A stretch of DNA of 64,000 nt from Azospirillum brasilense (GTDB lineage: Bacteria; Pseudomonadota; Alphaproteobacteria; Azospirillales; Azospirillaceae). The stretch spans positions 1,178,001 through 1,242,000 of the forward strand of contig NZ_CP012914.1 of assembly GCF_001315015.1 (NCBI RefSeq), written 5' to 3'. Each line of letters opens with the position of its first letter. Within the stretch, counting starts at the first letter, position 1. The notes under the pieces were generated by a model. The model was not told the origin of the DNA and did no database searches. It was given only the letters and a program-made list of their open reading frames with translations. Below, one piece after another: positions 34,255 to 46,856 of this stretch. The translations under genes were made by a program, and so were the position numbers.

Positions 34255-35247
34255 ATGGCAGAGGACAGCCCGCGCAACCGGGATGTGCAGCACCGGCATG
34301 TGGTGGTGATCGGCGGCCCGACGGCCTCGGGCAAGTCGGGCATGGCGCTCGACATCGCCCTGGCGCGCCACGGCACGGTCATCAACGCCGACAGCATGCA
34401 GCTCTACGCCGAACTCGACGTGCTGACCGCCCGTCCGGGGGCGGAGGATCTGGCGCAGGCCCCGCACCGCCTCTATGGCGTGTTGCCGGCGGCGGAGCGC
34501 GGGTCCGCCGCGCGCTGGCGCGACATGGCGCTGGCCGAGATCGCCGCGGCGCACGCCTCCGAACGGCTGCCCATCGTCGTCGGCGGCACCGGCCTCTACC
34601 TGCGCACGCTGATGGAGGGCTTGAGCGCCGTCCCCGCCGTTCCCGACGAGGTCCGCAAGGCCGCCCACGCCCGCTTGCGCGATCTGGGCGGCGAGGCGTT
34701 CCGTGAGGAACTGCTGCGCCGCGATCCCGCTTCGGCCAAGCTGAACCCCGGCGACACCACCCGCCTGACCCGCGCCTGGGAGGTGCTGGAGGCCACCGGC
34801 CACCCGCTCTCCCACTGGCAGACCCAGCGCGCCGAGGGCGCGCCGGAGGGTCTGCTGTTCTCCGTGCTGGTGATCGATCCGCCGCGCGACGCGCTCTACG
34901 CCAACTGCGACCGCCGCTTCCGCGTGATGATGGGGCAGGGGGCGCTGGAGGAGGTGCGGCGGCTCGACACGCTCGGCCTCGATCCCGACCTGCCGGCGAT
35001 GAAGGCGTTGGGCGTTCCCGAACTGCGCGATCATCTGCGCGGCGCGCTGACGCTCGACGAAGCCATTGCGCTGGCACAGCAATCCACCCGCCGCTACGCG
35101 AAGCGGCAGGTCACTTGGTTCCGCCACCAGCTCGCGGCGCGGCCGCCGGCCTCCGCGCTGCATGGCTGCCATACGATCAATTCGCTCTACACAAGACCAC
35201 TTAGTGAAGCAATACTGACCTATCTTGAAACGACGTTGCGTCGTTGA
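34255..35247 (+). CDS. miaA: tRNA dimethylallyltransferase
   Basis: MiaA adds a dimethylallyl group to A37 of tRNAs reading codons that begin with U. The 330-residue protein shows the P-loop GGPTASGKS (residues 20-28), the INADSMQLY motif, VVGGTGLYL, and the RYAKRQVTWFR region near the end. The ATG at 34255 follows AAGG. The tail beyond about residue 305 is variable. The aminotransferase gene starts 18 bases after its stop and may be co-transcribed. Confidence 0.96.
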   Translation: MAEDSPRNRDVQHRHVVVIGGPTASGKSGMALDIALARHGTVINADSMQLYAELDVLTARPGAEDLAQAPHRLYGVLPAAERGSAARWRDMALAEIAAAHASERLPIVVGGTGLYLRTLMEGLSAVPAVPDEVRKAAHARLRDLGGEAFREELLRRDPASAKLNPGDTTRLTRAWEVLEATGHPLSHWQTQRAEGAPEGLLFSVLVIDPPRDALYANCDRRFRVMMGQGALEEVRRLDTLGLDPDLPAMKALGVPELRDHLRGALTLDEAIALAQQSTRRYAKRQVTWFRHQLAARPPASALHGCHTINSLYTRPLSEAILTYLETTLRR

Positions 35248-35265
35248 CCCTCAGGAGGATTGAAA

Positions 35266-36480
35266 GTGACGGTCGATTGGGGAAACGTGTTTGCCGGTCG
35301 CGTCGCCGGTATGGGAGCCTCGGAAATCCGGGAGCTGCTGAAGCTGCTCCAGCGGCCGGAGATCATCTCCTTCGCCGGGGGCATCCCGGACCCCGATTTC
35401 TTCCCGACCGCGGCCATCGCCCGCGCCTATGAGAAGATCTTCCAGTCCAACGACGGGGCCGGCGGCGCTCTCCAGTACACCATCAGCGAGGGCTTCACAC
35501 CGCTGCGCGAATGGATCGGCGCCTATATGGGCCGCCGCGGCATCCAGGCCGGGCTGGACGAGGTGCTGGTGACCAGCGGGTCGCAGCAGGCGCTGGAGTT
35601 CGTCGGCAAGCTGCTGATCGGGCCGGGCGAAAAGATCCTGGTGACTCGCCCGACCTATCTCGGCGCGCTCCAGGCCTTCTCGCCCTACGAGCCGCAGTAT
35701 CTCTCCGTTCCCGGCGACGCCGAGGGGCCGGACCTCGCCGCGGTTGAGGCGGCGCTGGAGCAGAAGCCGAAATTCTTCTACCTCGTCCCCGACTTCCAGA
35801 ACCCCAACGGCACGACGATCTCGCTGGCCCGCCGCGAGGCGCTGCTCGACCTCTGCGCCAAGCACGGCGTGCCGATCGTCGAGGACGCCGCCTACACCGA
35901 GCTGCGCTACGAGGGCGAGGCGATCCCGTCCCTCGCGGCGCTGGACGCCGCCCGCAACGGCGGCAAGATCACCAACGTGCTCTTCTGCGGCTCCTTCTCC
36001 AAGACGATGGTGCCGGCGCTGCGCGTGGGCTGGATCAACGGCCCGGCCGAGGTCATCAACCGGCTGGTTCTGATGAAGCAGGCCGGCGACCTGCACACCA
36101 GCACCATCAACCAGATCGTGCTGCACGACGTGGTGTCGCAGAACTTCGACAGCCACATCCGCCGGCTGCGCGCCGCTTACAAGGAGCGCCGCGACGCCAT
36201 GCTGACCGCGCTGGCCGAGTTCGCTCCGGCTGGGGTGACCTGGACCAAGCCGGAAGGCGGCATGTTCGTCTGGATCGAGCTGCCGGAGGGCACCGACGGG
36301 GTGGACCTGCTGGCCCGCGCCATCAAGGACGCCAACGTCGCCTTCGTCCCCGGCTCGGCCTTCCACGCCGACCGCTCGGGCAAGAACACGCTGCGTCTCA
36401 GCTTCTCAAACAACAACCCGGAGCGCATCCGCGAAGGCATCCGCCGCCTCTGCGGCCTTCTTCAGACCGTCGCGGCGTAA
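35266..36480 (+). CDS. PLP-dependent aminotransferase (class I/II, LysN/2-aminoadipate-like)
   Basis: The 404-residue enzyme has the fold-type I core: SFAGGIPDPDFFP near residue 37, the SGSQQALEFVGKLLIGPG segment, VPDFQNPNGTT with the substrate-binding Asn, and the PLP Lys in CGSFSKTMVPALRVGW near 245. Related enzymes act on 2-aminoadipate, Leu, or aromatic amino acids, and the exact substrate cannot be read here. Being upstream of ilvIH suggests, but does not prove, a role with branched-chain amino acids. The GTG at 35266 is chosen because CAGGAGG lies seven bases upstream. Confidence 0.92.
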   Translation: MTVDWGNVFAGRVAGMGASEIRELLKLLQRPEIISFAGGIPDPDFFPTAAIARAYEKIFQSNDGAGGALQYTISEGFTPLREWIGAYMGRRGIQAGLDEVLVTSGSQQALEFVGKLLIGPGEKILVTRPTYLGALQAFSPYEPQYLSVPGDAEGPDLAAVEAALEQKPKFFYLVPDFQNPNGTTISLARREALLDLCAKHGVPIVEDAAYTELRYEGEAIPSLAALDAARNGGKITNVLFCGSFSKTMVPALRVGWINGPAEVINRLVLMKQAGDLHTSTINQIVLHDVVSQNFDSHIRRLRAAYKERRDAMLTALAEFAPAGVTWTKPEGGMFVWIELPEGTDGVDLLARAIKDANVAFVPGSAFHADRSGKNTLRLSFSNNNPERIREGIRRLCGLLQTVAA

Positions 36481-36500
36481 CCTCCGCCATCTCTTGCGCA

Positions 36501-36540
36501 ACGGCCTGCCTCCGCACCCGCGGGGCAGGCCGTTCGCGTT
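36501..36540 (+). terminator. Terminator-like hairpin after the aminotransferase gene
   Basis: A 10-bp stem (36501-36510 with 36524-36533) is separated by 13 bases and followed by TCGCGTTT. The T run is weak. It divides the aminotransferase gene from the ilvI promoter. Confidence 0.65.
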
Positions 36541-36634
36541 TGCGGGCGGCTTTACGGGGAGGGCGGTCTTTCCAGCTTGCGAAATATTTGGAAAAACTGC
36601 GGCAAAAAATCTTTTCGATCATTCGCAAAATGGG

Positions 36635-36662
36635 TTGACCAAAGACGGACGAATTGTCTAGT
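36635..36662 (+). promoter_or_regulatory. Predicted ilvI-ilvH promoter
   Basis: TTGACC (36635-36640) and TCTAGT (36657-36662) are 16 bases apart, in a locally A/T-rich stretch (36580-36665). The leader to the ilvI ATG at 36786 is about 115 bases. It contains a small GGGG/CCCC hairpin at 36686-36697 but no leader peptide rich in Leu, Val or Ile. Confidence 0.6.
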
Positions 36663-36785
36663 TTGCCGGTCCCGGCCTTCGCCTTTGGGGATAACCCCTT
36701 GTTTTCCCAGCAGGCCATCGCCGGGGTTTGAGAAGGAACAGGGCCGCCCGTGAAAAGAGGGGCCCCCATTGGAAGGTCGTGAGCT

Positions 36786-38549
<1,764 letters not shown>

Positions 38550-38599
38550 TCGCGGCGACCAAGACGAACGGTTGAAGGCCCTCTGGCGGAGTACGGATC

Positions 38600-39106
38600 G
38601 TGGAAGAGAAGATCGAGAAGCACACCATCGCCGTGCTGGTGGACAACGAGCCGGGCGTGCTGGCCCGCGTCATCGGCCTGTTCTCGGGCCGCGGCTACAA
38701 CATCGAAAGCCTGACGGTGGCGGAGGTGAACAACGCCGACCACCTGTCGCGCATCACCCTGGTCACCTCCGGCACCCGCATGGTGGTGGAGCAGATCAAG
38801 GCCCAGCTCGACCGGCTCGTGCCGGTGCACAAGGTGCACGACCTGACGGACGAGGGACCGTCGGTGGAGCGCGAACTGGCGCTGGTCAAGGTTGCCGGCA
38901 CCGGCGAGCGCCGCATCGAGGCGCTGCGCCTGGCCGACATCTTCAAGGCGAAGGTGGTGGACGCCACCCTGACATCCTTCGTGTTCGAACTGACCGGCAC
39001 GACGGCGGAGGTCGACGACTTCGTCGGGCTGATGGCCCAGCTCGGCCTCGTCGAGGCCAGCCGGACCGGCGTCGTCGCCATGTCCAAGGGAGCCACCGGG
39101 TTCTGA
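38600..39106 (+). CDS. ilvH: Acetolactate synthase small subunit
   Basis: The 168-residue regulatory subunit has an N-terminal ACT domain (HTIAVLVDNEPGVLARVIGLFSGRGYNIESLTV) that binds valine for feedback inhibition, and the C-terminal ALS_ss domain. The start is GTG at 38600 (called ilvN in many genomes). It is translated with ilvI from one transcript. A hairpin with a 10-bp stem follows. Confidence 0.97.
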   Translation: MEEKIEKHTIAVLVDNEPGVLARVIGLFSGRGYNIESLTVAEVNNADHLSRITLVTSGTRMVVEQIKAQLDRLVPVHKVHDLTDEGPSVERELALVKVAGTGERRIEALRLADIFKAKVVDATLTSFVFELTGTTAEVDDFVGLMAQLGLVEASRTGVVAMSKGATGF

Positions 39107-39118
39107 TCCCGGCCTTAT

Positions 39119-39162
39119 GACGGCGGGCCATGAGTGTGAAGCGACCCAGCCCGCCGTCCTTT
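39119..39162 (+). terminator. Terminator-like hairpin between ilvH and ilvC
   Basis: GACGGCGGGC (39119-39128) pairs with GCCCGCCGTC (39149-39158) over a 20-base loop and is followed by CTTTAT. It would reduce readthrough into ilvC. Confidence 0.65.
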
Positions 39163-39187
39163 ATCCGCCTACCGAACAGTGTTCTGC

Positions 39188-40289
<1,102 letters not shown>

Positions 40290-40313
40290 TCGGTTCCTGG
40301 ATCGAGAAACGGG

Positions 40314-40339
40314 AAAGCGCGCCGCGAGGCGCGCTTTTT
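40314..40339 (+). terminator. Intrinsic terminator of ilvC
   Basis: A perfect 10-bp stem (40314-40323 with 40328-40337) has a GCGA loop and five T's at its end. Confidence 0.92.
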
Positions 40340-40363
40340 CGTTTGTGGGGCCGCTGCACTGTC

Positions 40364-40468
40364 TTGCCCCCACCCCGGCCCTCCCCCGCTGCGCAGGAGA
40401 GGGAGACGATGCGCAGCGGCGGCAGTTCCCTCCCCTGCGTCAGTGGGGGAGGGTCGGGGAGGGGGCAA
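40364..40468. repeat. G/C-rich palindromic intergenic repeat, copy E
   Basis: The element runs from TTGCCCCCACCCCGG to GGGAGGGGGCAA, with inner CCCTCCCC/GGGGGAGGG palindromes and a second inner pair, GCTGCGC and GCGCAGC. It lies between the ilvC terminator and the end of phoU. Confidence 0.8.
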
Positions 40469-40482
40469 CCGCTCGCTTTCCC

Positions 40483-41187
40483 TTACACATCCCCCCGCGA
40501 CCGATCCGCCTTCGGGCGCTCGTCGAGCAGCGGCCGGCCGGTGTGCACGAAATGCACCACCTCCGCGATGTTGGTCGCGTGGTCGCCGATGCGCTCCAGG
40601 CTCTTGGCGATGAACAGCAGATGCATGTGGGCGGTGAACATCTCCGGCAGGCGGGCCGCCGACTGGTTGATGCTCTCGCACAGGCTGGTGTAGAGCGCGT
40701 CGACCTCGTCGTCGGTGCGCCAGACGCGCAGCGCCAGCTCGACGTCGCCGTCCACGTAGGCATCCACCGCGGTGGTCAGGCGCTGGCGCACCAGGCGGCC
40801 CAGATTGGGCAGGGTGCTCATCGCCGGGGATTCGGGAAACTCCGCCACGGAGACGGCGCGGCGGGCGGTGTTGGCGGCGTGGTCGCCGACGCGCTCCAGA
40901 TTGCCGGCGATCTTCAGGGCGGCGATCACCTCGCGCAGGTCGTCGGCCACCGGTTGGCGCAGCACCAGCATGCGCATGCAGTTCGCCTCGATCTCGTGCT
41001 CGTAGCTGTCGAGCCGCGCGTCTGACTCGACGATGGCGCGGGCCTGCTCCGGGTTCCGCTGGGTCAGGCAGGTCAGCGCGCCGTCCAGCTGGGTTTCCGC
41101 GGCGCCCGCCATCTGCACGATGCTGGCCTTCAGCCGCTTCATGGCGTCTTCGAACGCGGTGACGATGTGCGGGGCGGGGTGCTTCAT
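40483..41187 (-). CDS. phoU: Phosphate signalling complex protein PhoU
   Basis: The 234-residue helical protein has two three-helix PhoU repeats, each with the metal-binding pattern: AGNLERVGDHAANTARR near residue 92 and AKSLERIGDHATNIAEVVHF near 194. PhoU links the PstSCAB transporter to the PhoR sensor and represses the Pho regulon when phosphate is sufficient. No pst, phoR or phoB gene is adjacent, which is unusual. The start is the ATG at 41185-41187. Confidence 0.96.
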   Translation of the reverse strand: MKHPAPHIVTAFEDAMKRLKASIVQMAGAAETQLDGALTCLTQRNPEQARAIVESDARLDSYEHEIEANCMRMLVLRQPVADDLREVIAALKIAGNLERVGDHAANTARRAVSVAEFPESPAMSTLPNLGRLVRQRLTTAVDAYVDGDVELALRVWRTDDEVDALYTSLCESINQSAARLPEMFTAHMHLLFIAKSLERIGDHATNIAEVVHFVHTGRPLLDERPKADRSRGDV

Positions 41188-41370
41188 GGGGCTGGCCTTA
41201 TCGGTGCGGCGGACGGCCGGAAATCTTACCGTCTCGCAGCCCCGCAGGCCAGTGCCGTTGCCGCGGGGTGGCGCGGCGGGCGCCGCACGGGAACGGTTGA
41301 TTTCGCATGTGCGAAATGGCAAGAGTCCGGCCCTTCTACCCCTTATGACCAAGCACGGACGCCGACCGTC

Positions 41371-41913
41371 ATGATCGAACGCCGTTTCGAACAGATCATC
41401 TTCGCCAGCCGCTGGCTGCTCGCCCCCTTCTATCTGGGGCTCGTCGTGTCGCTGGTGCTTCTGCTGACGAAGTTCACGCAGGAGATCTTCCACATCGTCC
41501 CGCATGTGCTGGAGATGCAGGAAAAGGACGTGCTGCTGGCCGTGCTGACCCTGATCGACCTGTCGCTGGCCGGCAACCTGCTGCTGATGGTGATCTTCTC
41601 GGGATACGAGAACTTCGTGTCGAAGATCGACGTGGCCGATCACAAGGACCGTCCGGACTGGATGGGCAAGGTCGACTTCGGCGGGCTGAAGCTGAAGCTG
41701 ATCGCCTCCATCGTGGCGATCTCCGGCATCCACCTGCTGAAGAGCTTCATGAACATCGACAACACCAGCAAGGAAAACCTGATGTGGATGGTCATCGTCC
41801 ACATGACCTTCGTGGTGTCGGGCGTCCTGCTGGCCCTGATGGACCGGCTGGAGGGAAGCCATCACGGAGCGCACGGCAAGGCTGCGGCCGCGGCGAAATC
41901 CGACCATCATTGA
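41371..41913 (+). CDS. YqhA/UPF0114 family inner-membrane protein
   Basis: The 180-residue protein has four predicted transmembrane helices (about 13-35, 53-78, 108-128, 135-158) and the family pattern ERRFEQIIFASRWLLAPFYLGL..LIDLSLAGNLLLMVIFSGYENFVSKID. The function of the family is unknown. It ends in a short His/Ala/Lys-rich tail. It is divergent from phoU; a possible weak terminator lies at 42006-42022. Confidence 0.9.
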   Translation: MIERRFEQIIFASRWLLAPFYLGLVVSLVLLLTKFTQEIFHIVPHVLEMQEKDVLLAVLTLIDLSLAGNLLLMVIFSGYENFVSKIDVADHKDRPDWMGKVDFGGLKLKLIASIVAISGIHLLKSFMNIDNTSKENLMWMVIVHMTFVVSGVLLALMDRLEGSHHGAHGKAAAAAKSDHH

Positions 41914-43418
<1,505 letters not shown>

Positions 43419-43508
43419 TTGGTGTATTGCTCGGTTGGGTTCCCCCGGTGGTTCGTCCATTCGCCGGCGTAGCCGGGGGCGGATCGCGTACCTGGACGGG
43501 ATGATCCT

Positions 43509-44378
43509 GTGAAGCCTCGCAATTCCGGTTCCGTCGTGCGCCTTGCCGCTCCGCTGCGGGCGCTCGCCCAGCGCTTCTCCTTTCTCTTGCTGGTGCTCGC
43601 TTCCATCGCCCTGATGATGGTGGGCCGGATCGACGCGCTGTCGGTGGACAGCGCGCGCGCTCGGGTGACCGACGCCTTCGCCCCGATCCTCGACGCGATC
43701 TCGCGCCCCGCCGCCACCGCCGCCCATGTCGTGGAGTCGGTGGTCGAGGTGCAGAACGCCTTCGAGGAGAACCAGCGGTTGAAGGCGGAGAACGCGCGGC
43801 TGCTGCAGTGGAAGCAGGCGGCGCTGCGGCTGGAGGCGGAGAACATCAGCCTCCGCTCGCTGCTGAAGGCGACGCCGGAGCCGTCCTCCTCCTTCATCAC
43901 GGCACGCGTCATCGCCGCTCCCGGCAGCTCTTTCCTGCGCACGCTGGTGGTCACCGCCGGCCGCCGCGACGGGGTGCGCAAGGGGCAGGCGGCCATCGCC
44001 GGCAGCGGGCTGGTCGGCCGGGTGATCGAGGTCGGGGAGTGGTCGGCGCGCGTCCTCCTGCTGACCGACATCAACACACGCATCCCCGTGGTGCTGGAGC
44101 GCTCGCGCCAGCGGGCGGTGATGGCGGGCGATAATTCCGACCAGACGCGGCTCCTTTACCTGCCGCCGGAAGCCCCGGTGCAGGTGGGCGAGCGGGTGGT
44201 GACCTCCGGTCATGGCGGGCAGTTCCCGCCGGGCCTGCCGGTGGGCGTGGTGTCCTCGGCTGGTGAACGTGGCGTCCGGGTGCAACCGAACGTCGATCTT
44301 TCGCGGGTCGAGCACCTGCAGCTGGTCGAGTTCAGCCTGCCGGGAAGCGAGTCGGAACCGTCATCCGAGTCGAAATGA
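43509..44378 (+). CDS. mreC: Rod shape-determining protein MreC
   Basis: The 289-residue protein has one N-terminal transmembrane helix (about 20-38), a coiled coil (about 80-120, with ENQRLKAENARLLQWKQ), and two periplasmic beta domains typical of MreC. It links MreB to the wall synthases. The start is GTG at 43509, 90 bases after mreB. It overlaps mreD by four bases. Confidence 0.95.
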   Translation: MKPRNSGSVVRLAAPLRALAQRFSFLLLVLASIALMMVGRIDALSVDSARARVTDAFAPILDAISRPAATAAHVVESVVEVQNAFEENQRLKAENARLLQWKQAALRLEAENISLRSLLKATPEPSSSFITARVIAAPGSSFLRTLVVTAGRRDGVRKGQAAIAGSGLVGRVIEVGEWSARVLLLTDINTRIPVVLERSRQRAVMAGDNSDQTRLLYLPPEAPVQVGERVVTSGHGGQFPPGLPVGVVSSAGERGVRVQPNVDLSRVEHLQLVEFSLPGSESEPSSESK

Positions 44379-44887
44379 CGCTGACCCTGTGGCAGCGGCT
44401 GGACAAGACGGGGCGGAATCTCGCCCCGTTCGCGGTGACGGTCATGCTGGCGCTGGCCGGGATGATCCCGGTGCCGCTGCCCGGCTATGCGTCGGTGGCG
44501 CCTTTCCTGACCGCCATCGCCGTCTATTATTGGGCGATTCATAGGCCCGACCTGATGGGGCCGGGCACCGCCTTCCTGATCGGGTTGCTGCAGGACCTGC
44601 TGACCGGCGGACCGCTGGGGGTGAACGCGCTGGTGCTGGTGCTGGTCCATTGGGCGGTGTCCAGCCAGCGGCGCGTGCTGGCGTCCAGCACCTTCGCCCT
44701 GATGTGGTTCGGCTTCGGGCTGGTCATGATGGGCGTGGCCTGCATTCAATGGCTGGCCTTTTCGGCGCTCCAGGCGACGGTGCTGCCGTTCCGGCCGGCG
44801 CTGTTCCAGGCGCTGTTGACCATGGCCTTCTTCCCGGCGATCGCCTGGATGCTGATCCGCGTCCACCGTGCGTTTCTGCAGGGATAG
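44375..44887 (+). CDS. mreD: Rod shape-determining protein MreD
   Basis: The 170-residue inner-membrane protein has five to six transmembrane helices and the MreD pattern PDLMGPGTAFLIGLLQDLLTGGPLGVNALVLVLVHW. It partners MreC in the elongasome. It overlaps the mreC stop (ATGA). Confidence 0.94.
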   Translation: MTLTLWQRLDKTGRNLAPFAVTVMLALAGMIPVPLPGYASVAPFLTAIAVYYWAIHRPDLMGPGTAFLIGLLQDLLTGGPLGVNALVLVLVHWAVSSQRRVLASSTFALMWFGFGLVMMGVACIQWLAFSALQATVLPFRPALFQALLTMAFFPAIAWMLIRVHRAFLQG

Positions 44888-44934
44888 CCGGCAAGGGTGA
44901 CGGGCAGGGATGATCTGGCAGAGGATGTGAGCCT

Positions 44935-46821
44935 TTGACTGCGATGGACCGCGACACCGACCGCTACCGCCTGCTGACCCGCCGCGCCGCCGTGCTGGGC
45001 GGGCTGAAGCTCGCCGGTCTGTCCGCTCTGGTCGGGCGGCTCTATTACCTTCAGGTGGTGGAATCCGCGCGCTACACCATGCTGGCGGAGGAGAACCGCA
45101 TCAGCCTGCGGCTGGTCGCTCCGTCGCGCGGCACCATCGTCGACCGGTTCGGCGCGCCGTTGGCGGTGAACCAGCAGAACTACCGCGTCGTCGTGGTGTC
45201 GGAGCGCACGCGCAACATCCAGGACACGCTGGACAAGATCTCCAAGATCGTCCCGCTGACCGATGGCGACCGCCGCCGCGTGATGCGCGAGCTGCACCGC
45301 AAGCGCCGCTTCGTGCCGGTCACCGTGCGCGAGAACCTGACCTGGGAACAGGTCGCCACCATCGAGATGAACACGCCGGACCTGCCGGGCGTCGCCATCG
45401 AGGTCGGCGAGATCCGCCACTACCCGGAGGCGGAGGCGACCGCCCACATCCTGGGCTATGTCGGCGCCGTGTCGGAGGCGGAGCTAAACGGCGACCCGGT
45501 GCTGTCGCTGCCCGGCTTCCGCATCGGCAAGGCCGGGATGGAGAAGTATCACGAGAAGGCGCTGCGCGGCACGGCGGGCACCAGCCAGCTCGAAGTCAAT
45601 GCGGTCGGGCGCGTTATCCGTGAGCTGTCGCGCGACGAGGGTCAGCCGGGCCGCGAGGTCCAGCTGACCATCGACATCGGCCTGCAGAAATTCGTGCAGC
45701 AACGGCTGTCGCAGGAGGTCAGCGCCTCCTGCGTGGTGATGGACGTGCACACCGGCGGCATCTACGCCCTGTGCTCGCATCCCAGCTACGACCCCAACCA
45801 GTTCACCATGGGCATCAGCGCCGAGCTGTGGGAGGAGCTGCTGTCCAACCAGGCGACCCCGCTGAACAACAAGGCGGTGGCCGGGCAGTACCCGCCGGGT
45901 TCCACCTTTAAGCCGGTGGTGGCTCTGGCGGCGCTGGAGTCTGGCCTGATCAGCCGCAACCACACGGTCTTCTGCCCGGGCCACATGGACCTCGGCGACC
46001 ACCGCTTCCACTGTTGGAAGAAGGGCGGGCACGGCACGGTGGACGTCGTCGGCGCGCTGCGCCATTCCTGCGACGTGTGGTTCTACGACGTATCGCGGCG
46101 CATCGGCATCGACCGCATCGCCGAGATGGCCAACCGCTTCGACATGGGGCAGCTGACCGGGCTGGACCTGCCGCACGAGCGGCCGGGCCTGATCCCCTCC
46201 ATCGACTGGAAGAAGGGCGCGCTCGGCAAGCCCTGGGCGCAGGGCGAAACGCTGATCGCGGCGATCGGGCAGGGCTACGTGCTGTCCACGCCGATGCAGC
46301 TCGTCGCCATGACCGCGCGGCTGGCCAACGGCGGCTTCGCGGTGAAGCCCCACCTGACCAAGCAGATCAAGGCGCTGTCGGGCGAACAGACGAGCTGGCC
46401 GCCGATCGGGGTCAAGAAGGAAAATCTCGACCTCGTCCTGCGCGGCCTCTACGAGGTGACCAACGCGCCGAACGGCACCGCCTACAAGTCGCGCATCACC
46501 GAACCCGGCTATGAGATGGCCGGCAAGACCGGCTCCGCCCAGGTTCGCCGCATCACCATGGCCGAGCGCAGCACCGGCGTGAAGAAGAACGAGGACCTGC
46601 CCTGGCGGGAGCGCGACCACGCGCTGTTCATCTCCTATGCGCCGGTCAGCTCCCCGCGCTACGCCTGCGCGGTGTTCGTGGAGCATGGCGGCGGGGGGTC
46701 CACCGCGGCGGCGCCGATCGCGCGGGACATCCTTCTGGAATGCCAGAAACGCGATCCGGGCCGCGCCGCCGTGGCGGAAAGCGCCCCGCCGCCCCCGCCG
46801 CCGGGGGGAACCCGGGGCTAG
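44935..46821 (+). CDS. mrdA: Penicillin-binding protein 2 (transpeptidase)
   Basis: This 628-residue protein crosslinks peptidoglycan during rod elongation. It has an N-terminal membrane anchor (about 18-42), a PBP dimerisation domain, and the transpeptidase motifs: STFK with active Ser near residue 323, SCD (the SxN-type motif) near 379, and KTGS near 532. The start is taken as TTG at 44935, with GAGG about ten bases upstream; the ATG three codons later is possible. It completes the mre cluster. No rodA follows; a chemoreceptor gene converges on it instead. Confidence 0.95.
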   Translation: MTAMDRDTDRYRLLTRRAAVLGGLKLAGLSALVGRLYYLQVVESARYTMLAEENRISLRLVAPSRGTIVDRFGAPLAVNQQNYRVVVVSERTRNIQDTLDKISKIVPLTDGDRRRVMRELHRKRRFVPVTVRENLTWEQVATIEMNTPDLPGVAIEVGEIRHYPEAEATAHILGYVGAVSEAELNGDPVLSLPGFRIGKAGMEKYHEKALRGTAGTSQLEVNAVGRVIRELSRDEGQPGREVQLTIDIGLQKFVQQRLSQEVSASCVVMDVHTGGIYALCSHPSYDPNQFTMGISAELWEELLSNQATPLNNKAVAGQYPPGSTFKPVVALAALESGLISRNHTVFCPGHMDLGDHRFHCWKKGGHGTVDVVGALRHSCDVWFYDVSRRIGIDRIAEMANRFDMGQLTGLDLPHERPGLIPSIDWKKGALGKPWAQGETLIAAIGQGYVLSTPMQLVAMTARLANGGFAVKPHLTKQIKALSGEQTSWPPIGVKKENLDLVLRGLYEVTNAPNGTAYKSRITEPGYEMAGKTGSAQVRRITMAERSTGVKKNEDLPWRERDHALFISYAPVSSPRYACAVFVEHGGGGSTAAAPIARDILLECQKRDPGRAAVAESAPPPPPPGGTRG

Positions 46822-46833
46822 GGGCTCTGGAGA

Positions 46834-46856
46834 CGCGCGGCCGGTCAGGCCGCGCG
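46834..46856. repeat. Inverted repeat between convergent mrdA and chemoreceptor genes
   Basis: Nine-base arms (46834-46842 and 46848-46856) enclose GGTCA and overlap the chemoreceptor stop codon. There is no T run, so termination here would be inefficient. Confidence 0.45.

Noticed and set aside
36663..36731. Possible leader peptide before ilvI starting with TTG
   Set aside because: It is not enriched in Leu, Val or Ile codons, has no ribosome site and is not followed by a convincing terminator/antiterminator pair.
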